A stretch of 64,000 nucleotides of DNA from Microbacteriaceae bacterium VKM Ac-2855 (GCA_013204985.1 JABMLG010000003.1:248001-312000), one strand, 5' to 3'. Positions 16,947 through 24,854 are shown, numbered from the stretch's first letter. Notes: a model not told the origin generated them from the sequence alone. A program made the numbers and translations.

Positions 16947-18279
16947 AGACGGTGCGAGCGGCCAGAGCCTCGTCGCGGGCCAGCTCGTCGCGGGCCAGAT
17001 CTGCGCGGGCGGCGGCGCGCATGCCGTCGTGCCGCACCACCAGGTGCGGCGTCTGTCGCATCCGGTAGCTGACCCGCACGTGCTGTGTGCGCACCAGCCA
17101 CGCCACGCCCACCAGGGCCGCGATGAACCCCGACGTCGCGCCGACGCCGAGCGCCCAGCGCGGGCCGAAGGTGTCGGCGACCCAGCCGATCAGGGGAGCG
17201 CCGATCGGCGTGCCGCCCATGAAGATCGCCATGTACAGCGCCATCACGCGGCCGCGCATGGCGGGATCGGTCGACAGCTGCACGAATCCGTTGGCGGAGG
17301 TCATCAGCGTCTGCGCCGCCAGCCCCACGAACGGCAGCACCAGGGCGAACGTCCACACGCTCGGCATCACCGATGCGGCCAGGAGCGCGAGACCGAAGCC
17401 GGCGGCGGCTCCGAAGATCATGCGGATGCGCGGCCGGTCGCGTCGCGCCGACAGCAGCGCACCGGCGACCGATCCGATCGCGATCGCGGACGACAGGAAG
17501 CCGAATTCGCTCGCCCCCATGTCGAACTCGACCGTCGCCATCGTCGAGGCGAAGATCGGGAAGTTGAGGCCGAACATCCCGATGATCGCCACGATCGTCA
17601 TGATCACGAGGATGTCGGGACGCTTCGAGACGTAACGGAACCCTTCGAGCAGCGCGCCCTTGCCTTTCGACGCGCGCGGGGCGGCACGCAGCTCGCCGAC
17701 GCGCATGTACCGCAGTGAGATCAGCACGCCCGCGAAGCTCACCGCGTTGAGCAGGAACACCCAGCCGGTGCCGATCACGGCGATCAGGATGCCCGCGAGC
17801 GCCGGCCCGATCATCCGCGCGAGGTTGAAGGAGGCGGAGTTGAGCGAGACCGCGTTCGAGAGGTTCTTCTCGTCCACCATCGCCGACACGAACGTCTGCC
17901 GCACCGGAGCGTCCACCGCCGCGACGAAGCCGAGCAGCAGCGCGAAGAGGTAGACCATCCAGAGCTGCACGACGCCGGTGACGACGATGAGGCCGAGGCC
18001 CAGACCGAGCACGCCCATCGCCGCCTGCGTCGCCATCAGCAGCTTGCGACGGTCGAAGCGGTCGGCGATGAGCCCCGAGAACGGCACCATCACGAGCTGC
18101 GGGCCGAACTGCAACGCCATCGTGATGCCGAGCGCCGTCGCGTCGTGATCGGTCAGGTCGTTGATCACGATCCAGTCCTGGGCGGTGCGCTGCATCCAGG
18201 TGCCGATGTTCGACACCATCGCCCCGGCGAACCAGATGCGGTAATTGATCACTGAGAGGGAACGGAACATGGCACTCAT
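16945..18279 (-). CDS. MFS transporter, MFS_3/EntS-like exporter type
   Basis: The 444-residue membrane protein has about twelve transmembrane segments and opens with FRSLSVINYRIWFAGAMVSNIGTWMQRTAQDWIV, characteristic of the MFS_3 group that includes the enterobactin exporter EntS and macrolide exporters. DRFDRRKLL is the loop 2-3 motif. The cytoplasmic C-terminus carries a short repeat (ARDELARDEAL). ATG 18279 shares one base with the marR stop (TGATG), so both are co-transcribed and probably co-regulated. The operator-like TTAGGCTAA sequences upstream of marR would control both. Substrate may be a drug or siderophore; the sequence does not decide. Confidence 0.88.
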   Translation of the reverse strand: MSAMFRSLSVINYRIWFAGAMVSNIGTWMQRTAQDWIVINDLTDHDATALGITMALQFGPQLVMVPFSGLIADRFDRRKLLMATQAAMGVLGLGLGLIVVTGVVQLWMVYLFALLLGFVAAVDAPVRQTFVSAMVDEKNLSNAVSLNSASFNLARMIGPALAGILIAVIGTGWVFLLNAVSFAGVLISLRYMRVGELRAAPRASKGKGALLEGFRYVSKRPDILVIMTIVAIIGMFGLNFPIFASTMATVEFDMGASEFGFLSSAIAIGSVAGALLSARRDRPRIRMIFGAAAGFGLALLAASVMPSVWTFALVLPFVGLAAQTLMTSANGFVQLSTDPAMRGRVMALYMAIFMGGTPIGAPLIGWVADTFGPRWALGVGATSGFIAALVGVAWLVRTQHVRVSYRMRQTPHLVVRHDGMRAAARADLARDELARDEALAARTV

Positions 18280-18710
18280 CAGTCGGTGAGCCTCCGGAGG
18301 ATCGCGGCGGCGTCGGCGAGCGTGGCCCGTTCGTCGGCGGTGAGGTCGGCGAGCTGCTGCACGAGCCAGGCGTTGCGGCTCTCGCGCACCTTGAGCACGA
18401 GGTCGCTGCCCGCGGTGGTGGGGCGGATGCGCGTCACGCGCCCGTCGCGCGCGTCGGGCATCCGCTCGGCGAGGCCGTCGTCCACCAGGCAGTTGACGGT
18501 GCGGGTCATCGAGGGCGGCTTGACCTGCTCGTAGTCGGCCAGCTCGCCGAGGGTCTTCGGGCCTTCGCGGAACAGGTACGCGAGCACGGCGAACATGGTG
18601 TCGCTCATGTCGTGCTGCGCCTTCTCCTTGCGCAACCGGCGGCCGAGTCGGCCGACCGCGACGCGGACGTCCGTAGCGAGTTCTGCCGTACGCGGCTCGA
18701 TGACGTTCAT
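18279..18710 (-). CDS. MarR-family transcriptional regulator
   Basis: The 143-residue protein has the MarR winged-helix fold: LAYLFREGPKTLGELADYEQVKPPSMTRTVNCLVDDGLAER as the recognition helix pair and DARDGRVTRIRPTTAG as the wing. It most likely represses itself and the downstream MFS exporter, releasing on ligand binding. ATG 18710 has no ribosome binding site; instead TAGGCT lies six bases before it, so the mRNA may be leaderless from this start. A palindrome AGTTAGGCTAACT ends immediately upstream of the start codon. Confidence 0.88.
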   Translation of the reverse strand: MNVIEPRTAELATDVRVAVGRLGRRLRKEKAQHDMSDTMFAVLAYLFREGPKTLGELADYEQVKPPSMTRTVNCLVDDGLAERMPDARDGRVTRIRPTTAGSDLVLKVRESRNAWLVQQLADLTADERATLADAAAILRRLTD

Positions 18711-18745
18711 ATAGTTAGCCTAACTCATTACCTAGCCTAACCATT
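18711..18745 (-). promoter_or_regulatory. TTAGGCTA-type operator pair and likely leaderless promoter of marR-MFS
   Basis: On the minus strand two copies of GTTAGGCTA occur 17 bases apart; the one nearer the gene extends to the 13-base palindrome AGTTAGGCTAACT (18713-18725). The core TTAGGCTAA is identical to the centre of the DtxR/IdeR iron-box consensus, but only about 13 of 19 positions match overall. TAGGCT also fits the actinobacterial TANNNT -10 element, placing the transcript start at the ATG. It could bind MarR itself or an iron-dependent DtxR-type repressor. Confidence 0.5.
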
Positions 18746-18760
18746 CCCGGCCTACCCTGC

Positions 18761-19056
18761 CGTCCCGTCGATCGGCAGGCTCGGTGGTTCGGGATGGGCT
18801 AGGTCTGTTCCGTGCCCGGGATCCTGGGCGTTGATCTCGGTGCGGTGGGGGCTGCTGCCGACCGACGGAACACCGGGCGCTCGGCATGCCCGATCGCACG
18901 GCACCGGTCGGCGGCCGCTGCTCGTTCACGCCGGGCATCGCAGTGTGCGCCGGGGCGGTCGGTTACCCCGCGCTGGCCGTCCCGTCGGTCGGCAGGCTCG
19001 GTGGTTGTGGACGGGTTGGGTCTGTTCCCGTGCCCGGGATCCTGCGGGATTCCGGG
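18761..19056. repeat. Left flank repeat block of the bacteriocin island (A1-B1-A2)
   Basis: The word CCCGTCGATCGGCAGGCTCG begins an A segment at 18764, which returns at 18981 with GTCGGTCGGCAGGCTCGG. Between them lies a B segment containing GGGGCTGCTGCCGACCGACGG and GGCCGCTGCTCGTTCA. The period is about 218 bases. GGCAG-type ends of A and CTGCCGACCGACGG of B are inverse complements, so each unit can fold with terminal inverted repeats. The same segments, same orientation, recur at 23037-23322. No coding signature is seen. It resembles a non-autonomous repeat (MITE-like), inferred. Confidence 0.85.
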
Positions 19057-19544
19057 GGTGAGTCCCTCCGGTCAGGCGCGCCATCAAACGATGGGGCCCG
19101 ACCCTCCGACTCCTTCTCCTGATGGCGGCTGCAACCGTCATCTGGATGCTCGTGCGAACTCACTAGTCCAGTGCGGATCCGTGCGAGACCAGGGTTGGCC
19201 GGCGAACATCGCTCGCCTACCCCTGGTGGGAAGGACACGCGGAATCTTTTGGCAACGCCGAGAACCCCGCGACCACAATGAAGGGCCCAGTCGCCACGGC
19301 GGCTGGGCCCTTGCCTGGTCGCACTGACTGCGTTGGCTCGGCTGGGAGGGTGGGGCACCCGAAGCGTGCCACTCTCCCTGTCCGATGCCGCCGAGCGGCG
19401 CTGCGGTGAGATTCCGGGCAAGTGATACGTCTCGCATCCCTACGGTTCCAAGAGGCCCGCGCTGATCGAATGAGTGTTCCGCGCTGGGTCATGACGCAGC
19501 TTTCAGCTCAGACTGCACCCCGCATCGGAGGGCACCTGCGAGAG
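19057..19544. other. Non-coding stretch with one strong hairpin
   Basis: Nothing resembling a gene was recognised in these roughly 490 bases; several overlapping open frames lack ribosome binding sites and family features. The one clear structure is a hairpin with 10-bp arms (AAGGGCCCAG at 19281-19290 and CTGGGCCCTT at 19303-19312), terminator-like in both directions although no adjacent gene needs one. It may be the leftover end of a deleted gene at the island border. Confidence 0.5.
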
Positions 19545-19554
19545 TTGCCAATGT

Positions 19555-19582
19555 TTGCATTTTTGGGGTTTTCTCATATTAT
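19555..19582 (+). promoter_or_regulatory. Promoter of the bacteriocin operon
   Basis: TTGCAT at 19555-19560 and TATTAT at 19577-19582 are separated by 16 bases, a good vegetative -35/-10 pair. The surrounding 60 bases are far more AT-rich than the rest of the window. The transcript would start near 19589 and leave a leader of about 100 bases before the bacteriocin gene. Confidence 0.6.
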
Positions 19583-19693
19583 GCTGATATTCGCTCACTT
19601 GAGTGGAACCGTCGCCGGGGGTAAGGGTCGCGATGGGTGATCCCCATCAACACGCGACGGAGCGTGGAAGATCAACATGAAAAAGAGGGCATC

Positions 19694-20005
19694 ATGCCTT
19701 TATCTCGTAAGCGTGGGTCGCGCCGTTCGCTCATCACGACGTTGGCTCTGGCGGGGACTTTGATCGCGGCGCCCGCAGCGGCAGCGGCGTACACGACGTC
19801 CTATCCGGAGGGTGGGACGTGGATCCATGGCGTCTCGGGTGGCACTGTGTTGTCGTCGTACCAGCAGCCGTCGAAGAACCATCGCGCATCGATCAACAAC
19901 GGGTCACTGCAGCAGACGTCGTGCAAGAGCCCTGGGGTGACCGCCGCGATCAGCGGGCCGGCGCGTGCGTGGACAACGGACTACGCCTACTACTCGTGGT
20001 GCTGA
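19694..20005 (+). CDS. Lactococcin 972-family bacteriocin precursor
   Basis: The 103-residue protein has a Sec signal peptide (basic MPLSRKRGSRR, a hydrophobic core, cleavage near APAAAAA at about residue 32) and a roughly 70-residue mature part. The mature part follows the lactococcin 972 pattern: GGTWIHG early, SSYQQPSKNHRASI in the middle and a C-terminal YAYYSWC where lactococcin 972 has FYYNFW. ATG 19694 is chosen for its AGAGGG site; a longer frame from 19637 adds an implausible leader. Family members bind lipid II and block septum formation. Cys67 and the terminal Cys103 are unusual, as lactococcin 972 has none, and could form a disulfide. The two following genes are the standard partners. 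Confidence 0.9.
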   Translation: MPLSRKRGSRRSLITTLALAGTLIAAPAAAAAYTTSYPEGGTWIHGVSGGTVLSSYQQPSKNHRASINNGSLQQTSCKSPGVTAAISGPARAWTTDYAYYSWC

Positions 20006-20021
20006 TCGTCGCATCATGATG

Positions 20022-20048
20022 GGGGCGGGGCGCCATGCGTCCCGCCCC
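20022..20048 (+). terminator. Attenuator hairpin after the bacteriocin gene
   Basis: GGGGCGGG (20022-20029) and CCCGCCCC (20041-20048) form an 8-bp GC stem with a 11-base loop, followed by TTCT. It sits 17 bases after the bacteriocin stop and ahead of the membrane-protein start. It probably lets most transcripts stop after the structural gene and a minority continue into the transport genes, a usual bacteriocin-operon arrangement. Confidence 0.75.
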
Positions 20049-20067
20049 TTCTGCAAGAGGGGGGTTC

Positions 20068-22134
20068 GTGAGAAGTCGTAGTGTCATCGCTGGATACGTG
20101 ATCGCGATCGTTCTGGCGGTCGTGTTCTCATTCCTGTACGTTCGCGCGTTCGAGGTGCGGGGGCCTCTCTGGACGGCCGGCGAGCAGATGCACGTCAGTA
20201 GCGTTACCACCGCAGAGACGACCGCTGCTGACCTATGCGGGCAGCTGCAGGACTTCGCGCAACGGCACGGAGTCGATGTCGTCCGATTCGTACCGGATGC
20301 GGATCGACCGGACACCATCCGGCACCTTTTCGTCGCAGACGGGGGCGGGGAGGCGTCGCGGTGGCTACGTGACGGGTACGGCGACGCCGACCCGGAAATC
20401 ACAACCACGGTTGCCCCGATTACCGATCTTCACGACACCGATCCGCGCGGGTATTACCTCATCGGCGGCTCCTCGTCGGATGCTCTCGCCGTTCTTTCGC
20501 TGGTCCAGGCTGCGGGATGGACAGGCGAAGTTACTCCCTACCCGAACGCTGGAGATCTCGACAGCTATCTCGCGTTCGGCGATCTCTCCCGCGCTTTCGG
20601 TGTGAGTGTGCTCGCCGTCATCGTGCTGATCGGCGCCGGCACGGTGCTGCGCGGCCGAGCCCACGGAATTCAGCGAATGTCAGGGCGCAGCTCGGCCGGG
20701 ATCCTCCTGCACGAGCTGGCGGCCCTCTTACGTCCCGTTTTGATCTTTGCCGCGGGCACCGTCGCGGTTCTTGCCACAACGATGTACCTCTACAACGGAT
20801 TCGCTCACGCAGCCGCACTCCTCACGCTGGCCTGCAGACTGATCTCGGTCCTGCTTGTCGCCGGTCTGGGCGCGCACGTGGTCGGAATCGTCATTACCGC
20901 CGGCCGCGATGTGCTCGATCAGGTGAAGGGCGAGATCGACGGCGTGTGGGCGCTGGTCGGTGCCTATGCCGTTCGCCTCCCCGCGGTGTTCGTGCTGTTG
21001 AGCATCATCGCCGCTCTTGGCCAGAGCGTTTACTTGGCACAGATTGAAGGACAAACACGCGCGTACTGGGCCCAAGCCGGCGACGCGGTCACACTCACCG
21101 TCAGCGGCAACCTCACCGACACCGAATTGAACGTCGCCCGCAGCACCGTGGCCGAGCTCGCCCGAAAGCGCGACTCCGACCACGGGGTCGTCCTGGCGCA
21201 GCGCGACGCGCTCGCCCCGGCCTTAACCGATGCTCTTGTCGTTAATCAGGAGTACCTCCAGCAGGTGCCTGTCCTTGATACGAACGGTGACCGCCTCACG
21301 ACGGTGCTGAGTGACGCCATCACCGTCCTCGTTCCCGACGACGCCGCCGCGGCGCAGGTCGTTGCCGCACACGCAGCCGCCGCCGACTGGTACCAGTTCG
21401 AACACTCGCTCACCCTCAGCGACATCCCCGACCCTGCGACCGTCCCGATCAACGACGCCCGCACCCAGGCAGGACAGAACCTCTTCACCTTCCGGACGGG
21501 CACGGGCAACGTCATGAACGGGCCAGCCATCGCCGCCAACCCCGTGATCGTCGTGCTTCCCAGCCTGCAGTTCATTCCGCAGAGCGAGCTGTTCGCCGCC
21601 GTCACCAACGGCAGCATCGTTTTCACCGACCCCGACACGCTTCGCGCAGATGTTCGCGCCATGGACCTGAACCCAGCCGTCTCCGCTATCCAGCCCGTCG
21701 CCTACCAAGCGAACGAGAGCTACCGGCAAGCTCTCGGCGCGGTCACGATCAACATCGCAGGACTCGTCGCGGCGATCGTCGTCGTCGCGCTGACTGCTTT
21801 GATCGTCGGGGTCGTCACCGTCGAGAAGAACCGCCAGCGCCTGTTCGTCCAGCACCTCTCCGGATGGTCCTTCGCCGCCACCCACCGAACCACCTTCATC
21901 CTCGAGGCCGGCCTGATCCTCGCCGTCACAGCAATCTCCCTCGCGGCCGCGTGGACTCGGGATCCGCTGACGGTTCAGAGCGTGATCGACACCGGCACCG
22001 TCGACACGGAGAGCTATCTCATCAATCAATCCCTCATCGCACTCGCTACAGCCGGCGCGGCCGCTGCCCTGCTCGTGGCATCCCTGGCCTTAGCCCATGC
22101 GCGAATGCTGCGCAGCCATTCCGCCGATGCGTGA
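20068..22134 (+). CDS. Bacteriocin-associated integral membrane protein (DUF1430 / lactococcin 972 immunity-transport type)
   Basis: The 688-residue protein has an N-terminal helix (IAGYVIAIVLAVVFSFLYVRAFE), helices around residues 175-300, a long extracytoplasmic domain of about 210 residues, and four C-terminal helices. This layout and its place between a lactococcin 972-like gene and an ABC ATPase match the bacteriocin-associated membrane protein family. It is proposed to be the permease half of an exporter or the immunity component. GTG 20068 is preferred because AGAGGGGGG lies just upstream; ATG 20035 would sit inside the attenuator hairpin. The C-terminal region resembles a FtsX-like permease core, so an ABC permease role with the downstream ATPase is plausible. 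Confidence 0.85.
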   Translation: MRSRSVIAGYVIAIVLAVVFSFLYVRAFEVRGPLWTAGEQMHVSSVTTAETTAADLCGQLQDFAQRHGVDVVRFVPDADRPDTIRHLFVADGGGEASRWLRDGYGDADPEITTTVAPITDLHDTDPRGYYLIGGSSSDALAVLSLVQAAGWTGEVTPYPNAGDLDSYLAFGDLSRAFGVSVLAVIVLIGAGTVLRGRAHGIQRMSGRSSAGILLHELAALLRPVLIFAAGTVAVLATTMYLYNGFAHAAALLTLACRLISVLLVAGLGAHVVGIVITAGRDVLDQVKGEIDGVWALVGAYAVRLPAVFVLLSIIAALGQSVYLAQIEGQTRAYWAQAGDAVTLTVSGNLTDTELNVARSTVAELARKRDSDHGVVLAQRDALAPALTDALVVNQEYLQQVPVLDTNGDRLTTVLSDAITVLVPDDAAAAQVVAAHAAAADWYQFEHSLTLSDIPDPATVPINDARTQAGQNLFTFRTGTGNVMNGPAIAANPVIVVLPSLQFIPQSELFAAVTNGSIVFTDPDTLRADVRAMDLNPAVSAIQPVAYQANESYRQALGAVTINIAGLVAAIVVVALTALIVGVVTVEKNRQRLFVQHLSGWSFAATHRTTFILEAGLILAVTAISLAAAWTRDPLTVQSVIDTGTVDTESYLINQSLIALATAGAAAALLVASLALAHARMLRSHSADA

Positions 22135-22148
22135 CCCCAGGAGCCCTC

Positions 22149-22778
22149 ATGATCACAATCACCAACTTCGACAAGAGCTACGGCAGACGCCACCTCTGGC
22201 ATGACCTGAGCTTCACCGTTCCCACCGGACGCCTCCTCGCGCTCACCGGACCCAGCGGAAGCGGGAAATCCACCCTCCTGAACTGCATCGGCCTTCTCGA
22301 CGCGCCCGACTCGGGCAGCATCGACGCAGACGGAGAAGAACTCACCCGCCTCCGCACGCGAGCGGCACGCGAATTCCGCCGCTACCGCCTCGGCTACCTC
22401 TTCCAGAACTACGCCCTCGTGGATACCGCCACCGTCGAACAGAATCTCGCCCTCGCGGTCGTCGAGCGACGAGGACGCGCCGGACGGTTTAACGACGCCC
22501 TCGACCGCGTCGGCCTACACGGACGGGCACGAGAGAAGGTCTCACGCCTCAGCGGAGGAGAACAACAGCGAGTAGCGCTCGCGCGTCTCCTCGTCAAAAG
22601 CCCCGCAATCGTCCTCGCTGACGAACCAACGGGAGCCCTCGACGCCGACAATGCCGACACCGTCTTCGACGTGCTCACAGAGATCGCCGACCGCGGAGCC
22701 AGCGTCATCATCGCCACCCACGACGACCGCATCGCGGGCCGCTGCCACGAACACGTTCAGCTCGTCGCCCCTGACTGA
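22149..22778 (+). CDS. ABC transporter ATP-binding protein of the bacteriocin system
   Basis: This 209-residue ATPase has Walker A GPSGSGKST, Q-loop LFQNYALVD, signature LSGGEQQRVALAR, Walker B IVLADEPTGALD and the switch His in IIATHDDR. It is of the MacB/LolD size class used with FtsX-like permeases, as in the putative lactococcin 972 ABC family. AGGAG lies six bases before ATG 22149, and it follows the membrane protein by 14 bases. Together they would export, or protect from, the bacteriocin. Confidence 0.93.
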   Translation: MITITNFDKSYGRRHLWHDLSFTVPTGRLLALTGPSGSGKSTLLNCIGLLDAPDSGSIDADGEELTRLRTRAAREFRRYRLGYLFQNYALVDTATVEQNLALAVVERRGRAGRFNDALDRVGLHGRAREKVSRLSGGEQQRVALARLLVKSPAIVLADEPTGALDADNADTVFDVLTEIADRGASVIIATHDDRIAGRCHEHVQLVAPD

Positions 22779-23036
22779 AAAGCAGCGGGCGCCCACTTCA
22801 GCGACCCGCCACCTCCTCCAATGTGTATTCGACGCTGGGTTGGGCCGCGATCCGCGCGCAGCGCCTTGGATCCGGCAACGGTTGGTGAGCCGTGCCGACG
22901 AGCAACAACTGGGTCGTGCGGAGCGTTGCAGCTGCGATCATGAGCCATGGCCGACGATCGAAACCTGAACTAACCCACCCTCGAAGGACACCCGGCTGCA
23001 CCACTCCACGAGACTTGGCCGGACTTGACCGACTCC
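22779..23036. other. Non-coding end of the bacteriocin island
   Basis: No gene is supported in these 258 bases. A leftward open frame ending at 22798 has a hydrophobic stretch (MIAAATLRTTQLLLVGTAH) and a protein-like end (SVEYTLEEVAGR), which could be a remnant of a gene displaced by the island, but its upstream part runs through the repeat block and has no family features. Confidence 0.35.
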
Positions 23037-23322
23037 GGGCGTTGGTCTCGGTGTGGTGGAGCTGCTGCCGACCGACGGTACGCGGCGCGCTGGGTGTGCC
23101 CGATCGCCGGGCGGCGGTTGCGGGCCGCTGCTCGTTCAGGCCGGTCGCCCCGGAGTGCGTCTGAGAGGTCGGTCGCCCGGGGTGGTCGTCCCGTCGATCG
23201 GCAGGCTCGGTGGTTCGGGATGGGCTGGGCCTGTTCCATTCCCGAGATCCTGCGGGATTCCGGGCGTCGGTGTCGGCGTGGTCGGGGCTGCTGCCGACCG
23301 ACGGGACGCCAGGCGCTCGCTC
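23037..23322. repeat. Right flank repeat block of the bacteriocin island (B2-A3-B3')
   Basis: B (GTTGGTCTCGGTGTGGTG, CTGCTGCCGACCGACGG, GGGCCGCTGCTCGTTCA) is followed by A (CCCGTCGATCGGCAGGCTCG, GGGATGGGCTGGGCCTGTTCC) at 23187 and a partial B (GGGCTGCTGCCGACCGACGG) ending about 23304-23322. These are the same elements as at 18761-19056, in direct orientation, about 4.2 kb apart. Recombination between the two blocks would delete the whole bacteriocin cassette. Confidence 0.85.
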
Positions 23323-23362
23323 ACCCGGGCGGGCCGGCCGCAAGCACTCGGCAGGGAGCGGC

Positions 23363-24094
23363 TCAGCCCCGGCGCGCGGCGGAGCGCACGGCGCCCACCG
23401 AGGCCGCCACCACCAGGGCGATTCCCAACGCCTCCAGCCAGCTGAGCCGCTGGCCGAGCACGAGGAAGCCGCTGAGCGCGGCGGCTCCCGGCGAGAGCGA
23501 CATCAGGATCGAGAACGTCGACGACCGGATGCGGCGCAGCGCCAGCAGCTCGAGCGCGTACGGCACGACGGAGGAGAGCACGGCGACCGCGAGCCCGAGC
23601 GCGAGCACGGGGGGAAGGATCAGCGCCGAACCGGCCGTGGCGATGCCGAACGGCAGCGACACGATGGCCCCCGCGGTCATGGCCAGCGCCAGCCCGTCGA
23701 GCTTGGGGAACCGGCCGCCGGTGCGGGCGGCGAACACGATGTAGCCCGCCCAGAGCACCGCGGCCAGCAGCGCGAACGCGACACCGAGCGGATCGAGGCT
23801 GCCGAAGCCGCCCTGCGAGAGCACCACCACCCCGGCCAGCGCCAGCACGGCCCAGAGCACGCTGGTCCAGCGTCGGCCGGCGATCACCGACAGGGTCAGT
23901 GGGCCGAGCACCTCCAAAGTGACCGCCGCTCCCTGCGGGATCCGTGCGATCGCCTCGTAGTACGCCGCGTTCATCCCACCCAGCGCGAGCCCGTACAGCC
24001 CGACCGTGATCCAGTCGGCCCGGCTGTAACCCCGCAACGTCGGCCGGCAGATCGCCAGCAGCACCAGGGCGGAGAGCACGAGCCGCAGCGTCAC
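23363..24094 (-). CDS. EamA/RhtA-family exporter with no normal start codon
   Basis: From GTG 24094 the product is 243 residues with about eight to nine hydrophobic helices and the paired EamA repeat pattern (GLALGGMNAAYYEAIARIPQG; a C-terminal ALRRIRSSTFSILMSLSPGAAA). Such RhtA-like carriers export amino acids or metabolites. The open frame clearly continues upstream to about 24200, encoding the expected first helix (AAAIGLVLGSVASVQLGASF), but contains no ATG, GTG or TTG before a stop near 24316. A GGGAGGA site at about 24214-24220 points to a lost start close to 24205. Either a rare start is used or the gene is decaying or mis-sequenced. It overlaps the phosphatase stop region in that longer form. 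Confidence 0.75.
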   Translation of the reverse strand: MTLRLVLSALVLLAICRPTLRGYSRADWITVGLYGLALGGMNAAYYEAIARIPQGAAVTLEVLGPLTLSVIAGRRWTSVLWAVLALAGVVVLSQGGFGSLDPLGVAFALLAAVLWAGYIVFAARTGGRFPKLDGLALAMTAGAIVSLPFGIATAGSALILPPVLALGLAVAVLSSVVPYALELLALRRIRSSTFSILMSLSPGAAALSGFLVLGQRLSWLEALGIALVVAASVGAVRSAARRG

Positions 24095-24227
24095 CGTACC
24101 GATCGGCCCGGCGGCCGGAAACAGCAGTACCGCGAACGATGCGCCGAGCTGGACGCTCGCGACCGAACCCAGGACGAGGCCGATGGCCGCAGCGGCGGGG
24201 GAGTCGCGCCCCGTCCTCCCGGCCGAC

Positions 24228-24854
24228 TCAGCTGACGTGGCGCTGCTTCTGAACGGGCGTGACGTTGTAACCCAGGAGGCCGACTCCGGTCGCGTCCCAG
24301 CGCAGCGTCGTCAGCGAGACGTTGTCGACCAGCGGGAAGGTGTGCCGGTACGTCTCGGGGTTGATGCCGAGGTAGGCGCACAGCAGCAAGCGGATGAGCG
24401 TGCCGTGAGCGACGACGAGCACGCGTCCGTCGGGGTAGCGGCGCCGGATGCGGGCGAGCGCCGTGTTGGCGCGCGCCACCGCATCCAGGCCCGACTCGCC
24501 TCCGGGCAGCGGTTGGATCGCGGGGGCGGCGGTCCACGCGGCGTACTCGTCCGGGAAGCGCCGGTTCATCTCGGCAGTGGTGAGTCCCTCGCCCTGACCG
24601 AAGTCGACCTCGACCAGATCGGCGTCCTGCTGCAGCTCGAGGTGGGCAGCACGCGCGACCGGTACCGCGGTGCGGACGGCGCGCACCAGGGTCGAGGAGA
24701 ACACGGCGTCGAGCTCGGCGTCCACGGCCCACACGGCGAGCGTCGCCGCCTGGTCGTGCCCGGCGGGCGTGAGGGCGATGTCGGAGGAGCCGGCGTAGCG
24801 GTTCTCGGCGTGCCAGACGGTTTCACCGTGCCGCGCGAGGATGAGGGTGGTCAC
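24228..24854 (-). CDS. Histidine phosphatase family protein
   Basis: The 208-residue protein has the phosphoglycerate-mutase-like phosphohistidine motif ILARHGETVWHAENRYAG at the N-terminus, a second catalytic His in VLVVAHGTLIRLLL, and an acid-base Glu region EVDFGQGEGLT. Broad-specificity phosphatases of this group (cobC/GpmB-like) act on sugar phosphates or nucleotides in the cytoplasm. ATG 24854 follows GGGTG, a modest site. Substrate is unknown; it is probably co-transcribed with the downstream EamA gene. Confidence 0.9.
   Translation of the reverse strand: MTTLILARHGETVWHAENRYAGSSDIALTPAGHDQAATLAVWAVDAELDAVFSSTLVRAVRTAVPVARAAHLELQQDADLVEVDFGQGEGLTTAEMNRRFPDEYAAWTAAPAIQPLPGGESGLDAVARANTALARIRRRYPDGRVLVVAHGTLIRLLLCAYLGINPETYRHTFPLVDNVSLTTLRWDATGVGLLGYNVTPVQKQRHVS

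Noticed and set aside
19340-19470. Region inspected for a tRNA gene as an island attachment site
   Set aside because: No cloverleaf or TPsiC-type GGTTCRANYCC with matching acceptor stem was found.
19138-19492. Overlapping leftward frames between the left repeat block and the bacteriocin promoter
   Set aside because: No coherent residue pattern and they cross the hairpin at 19281-19312.
22798-22950. Leftward hydrophobic frame ending SVEYTLEEVAGR
   Set aside because: No start with a ribosome binding site, the rest runs into the repeat block, and no family is recognised. Kept only as a possible remnant.
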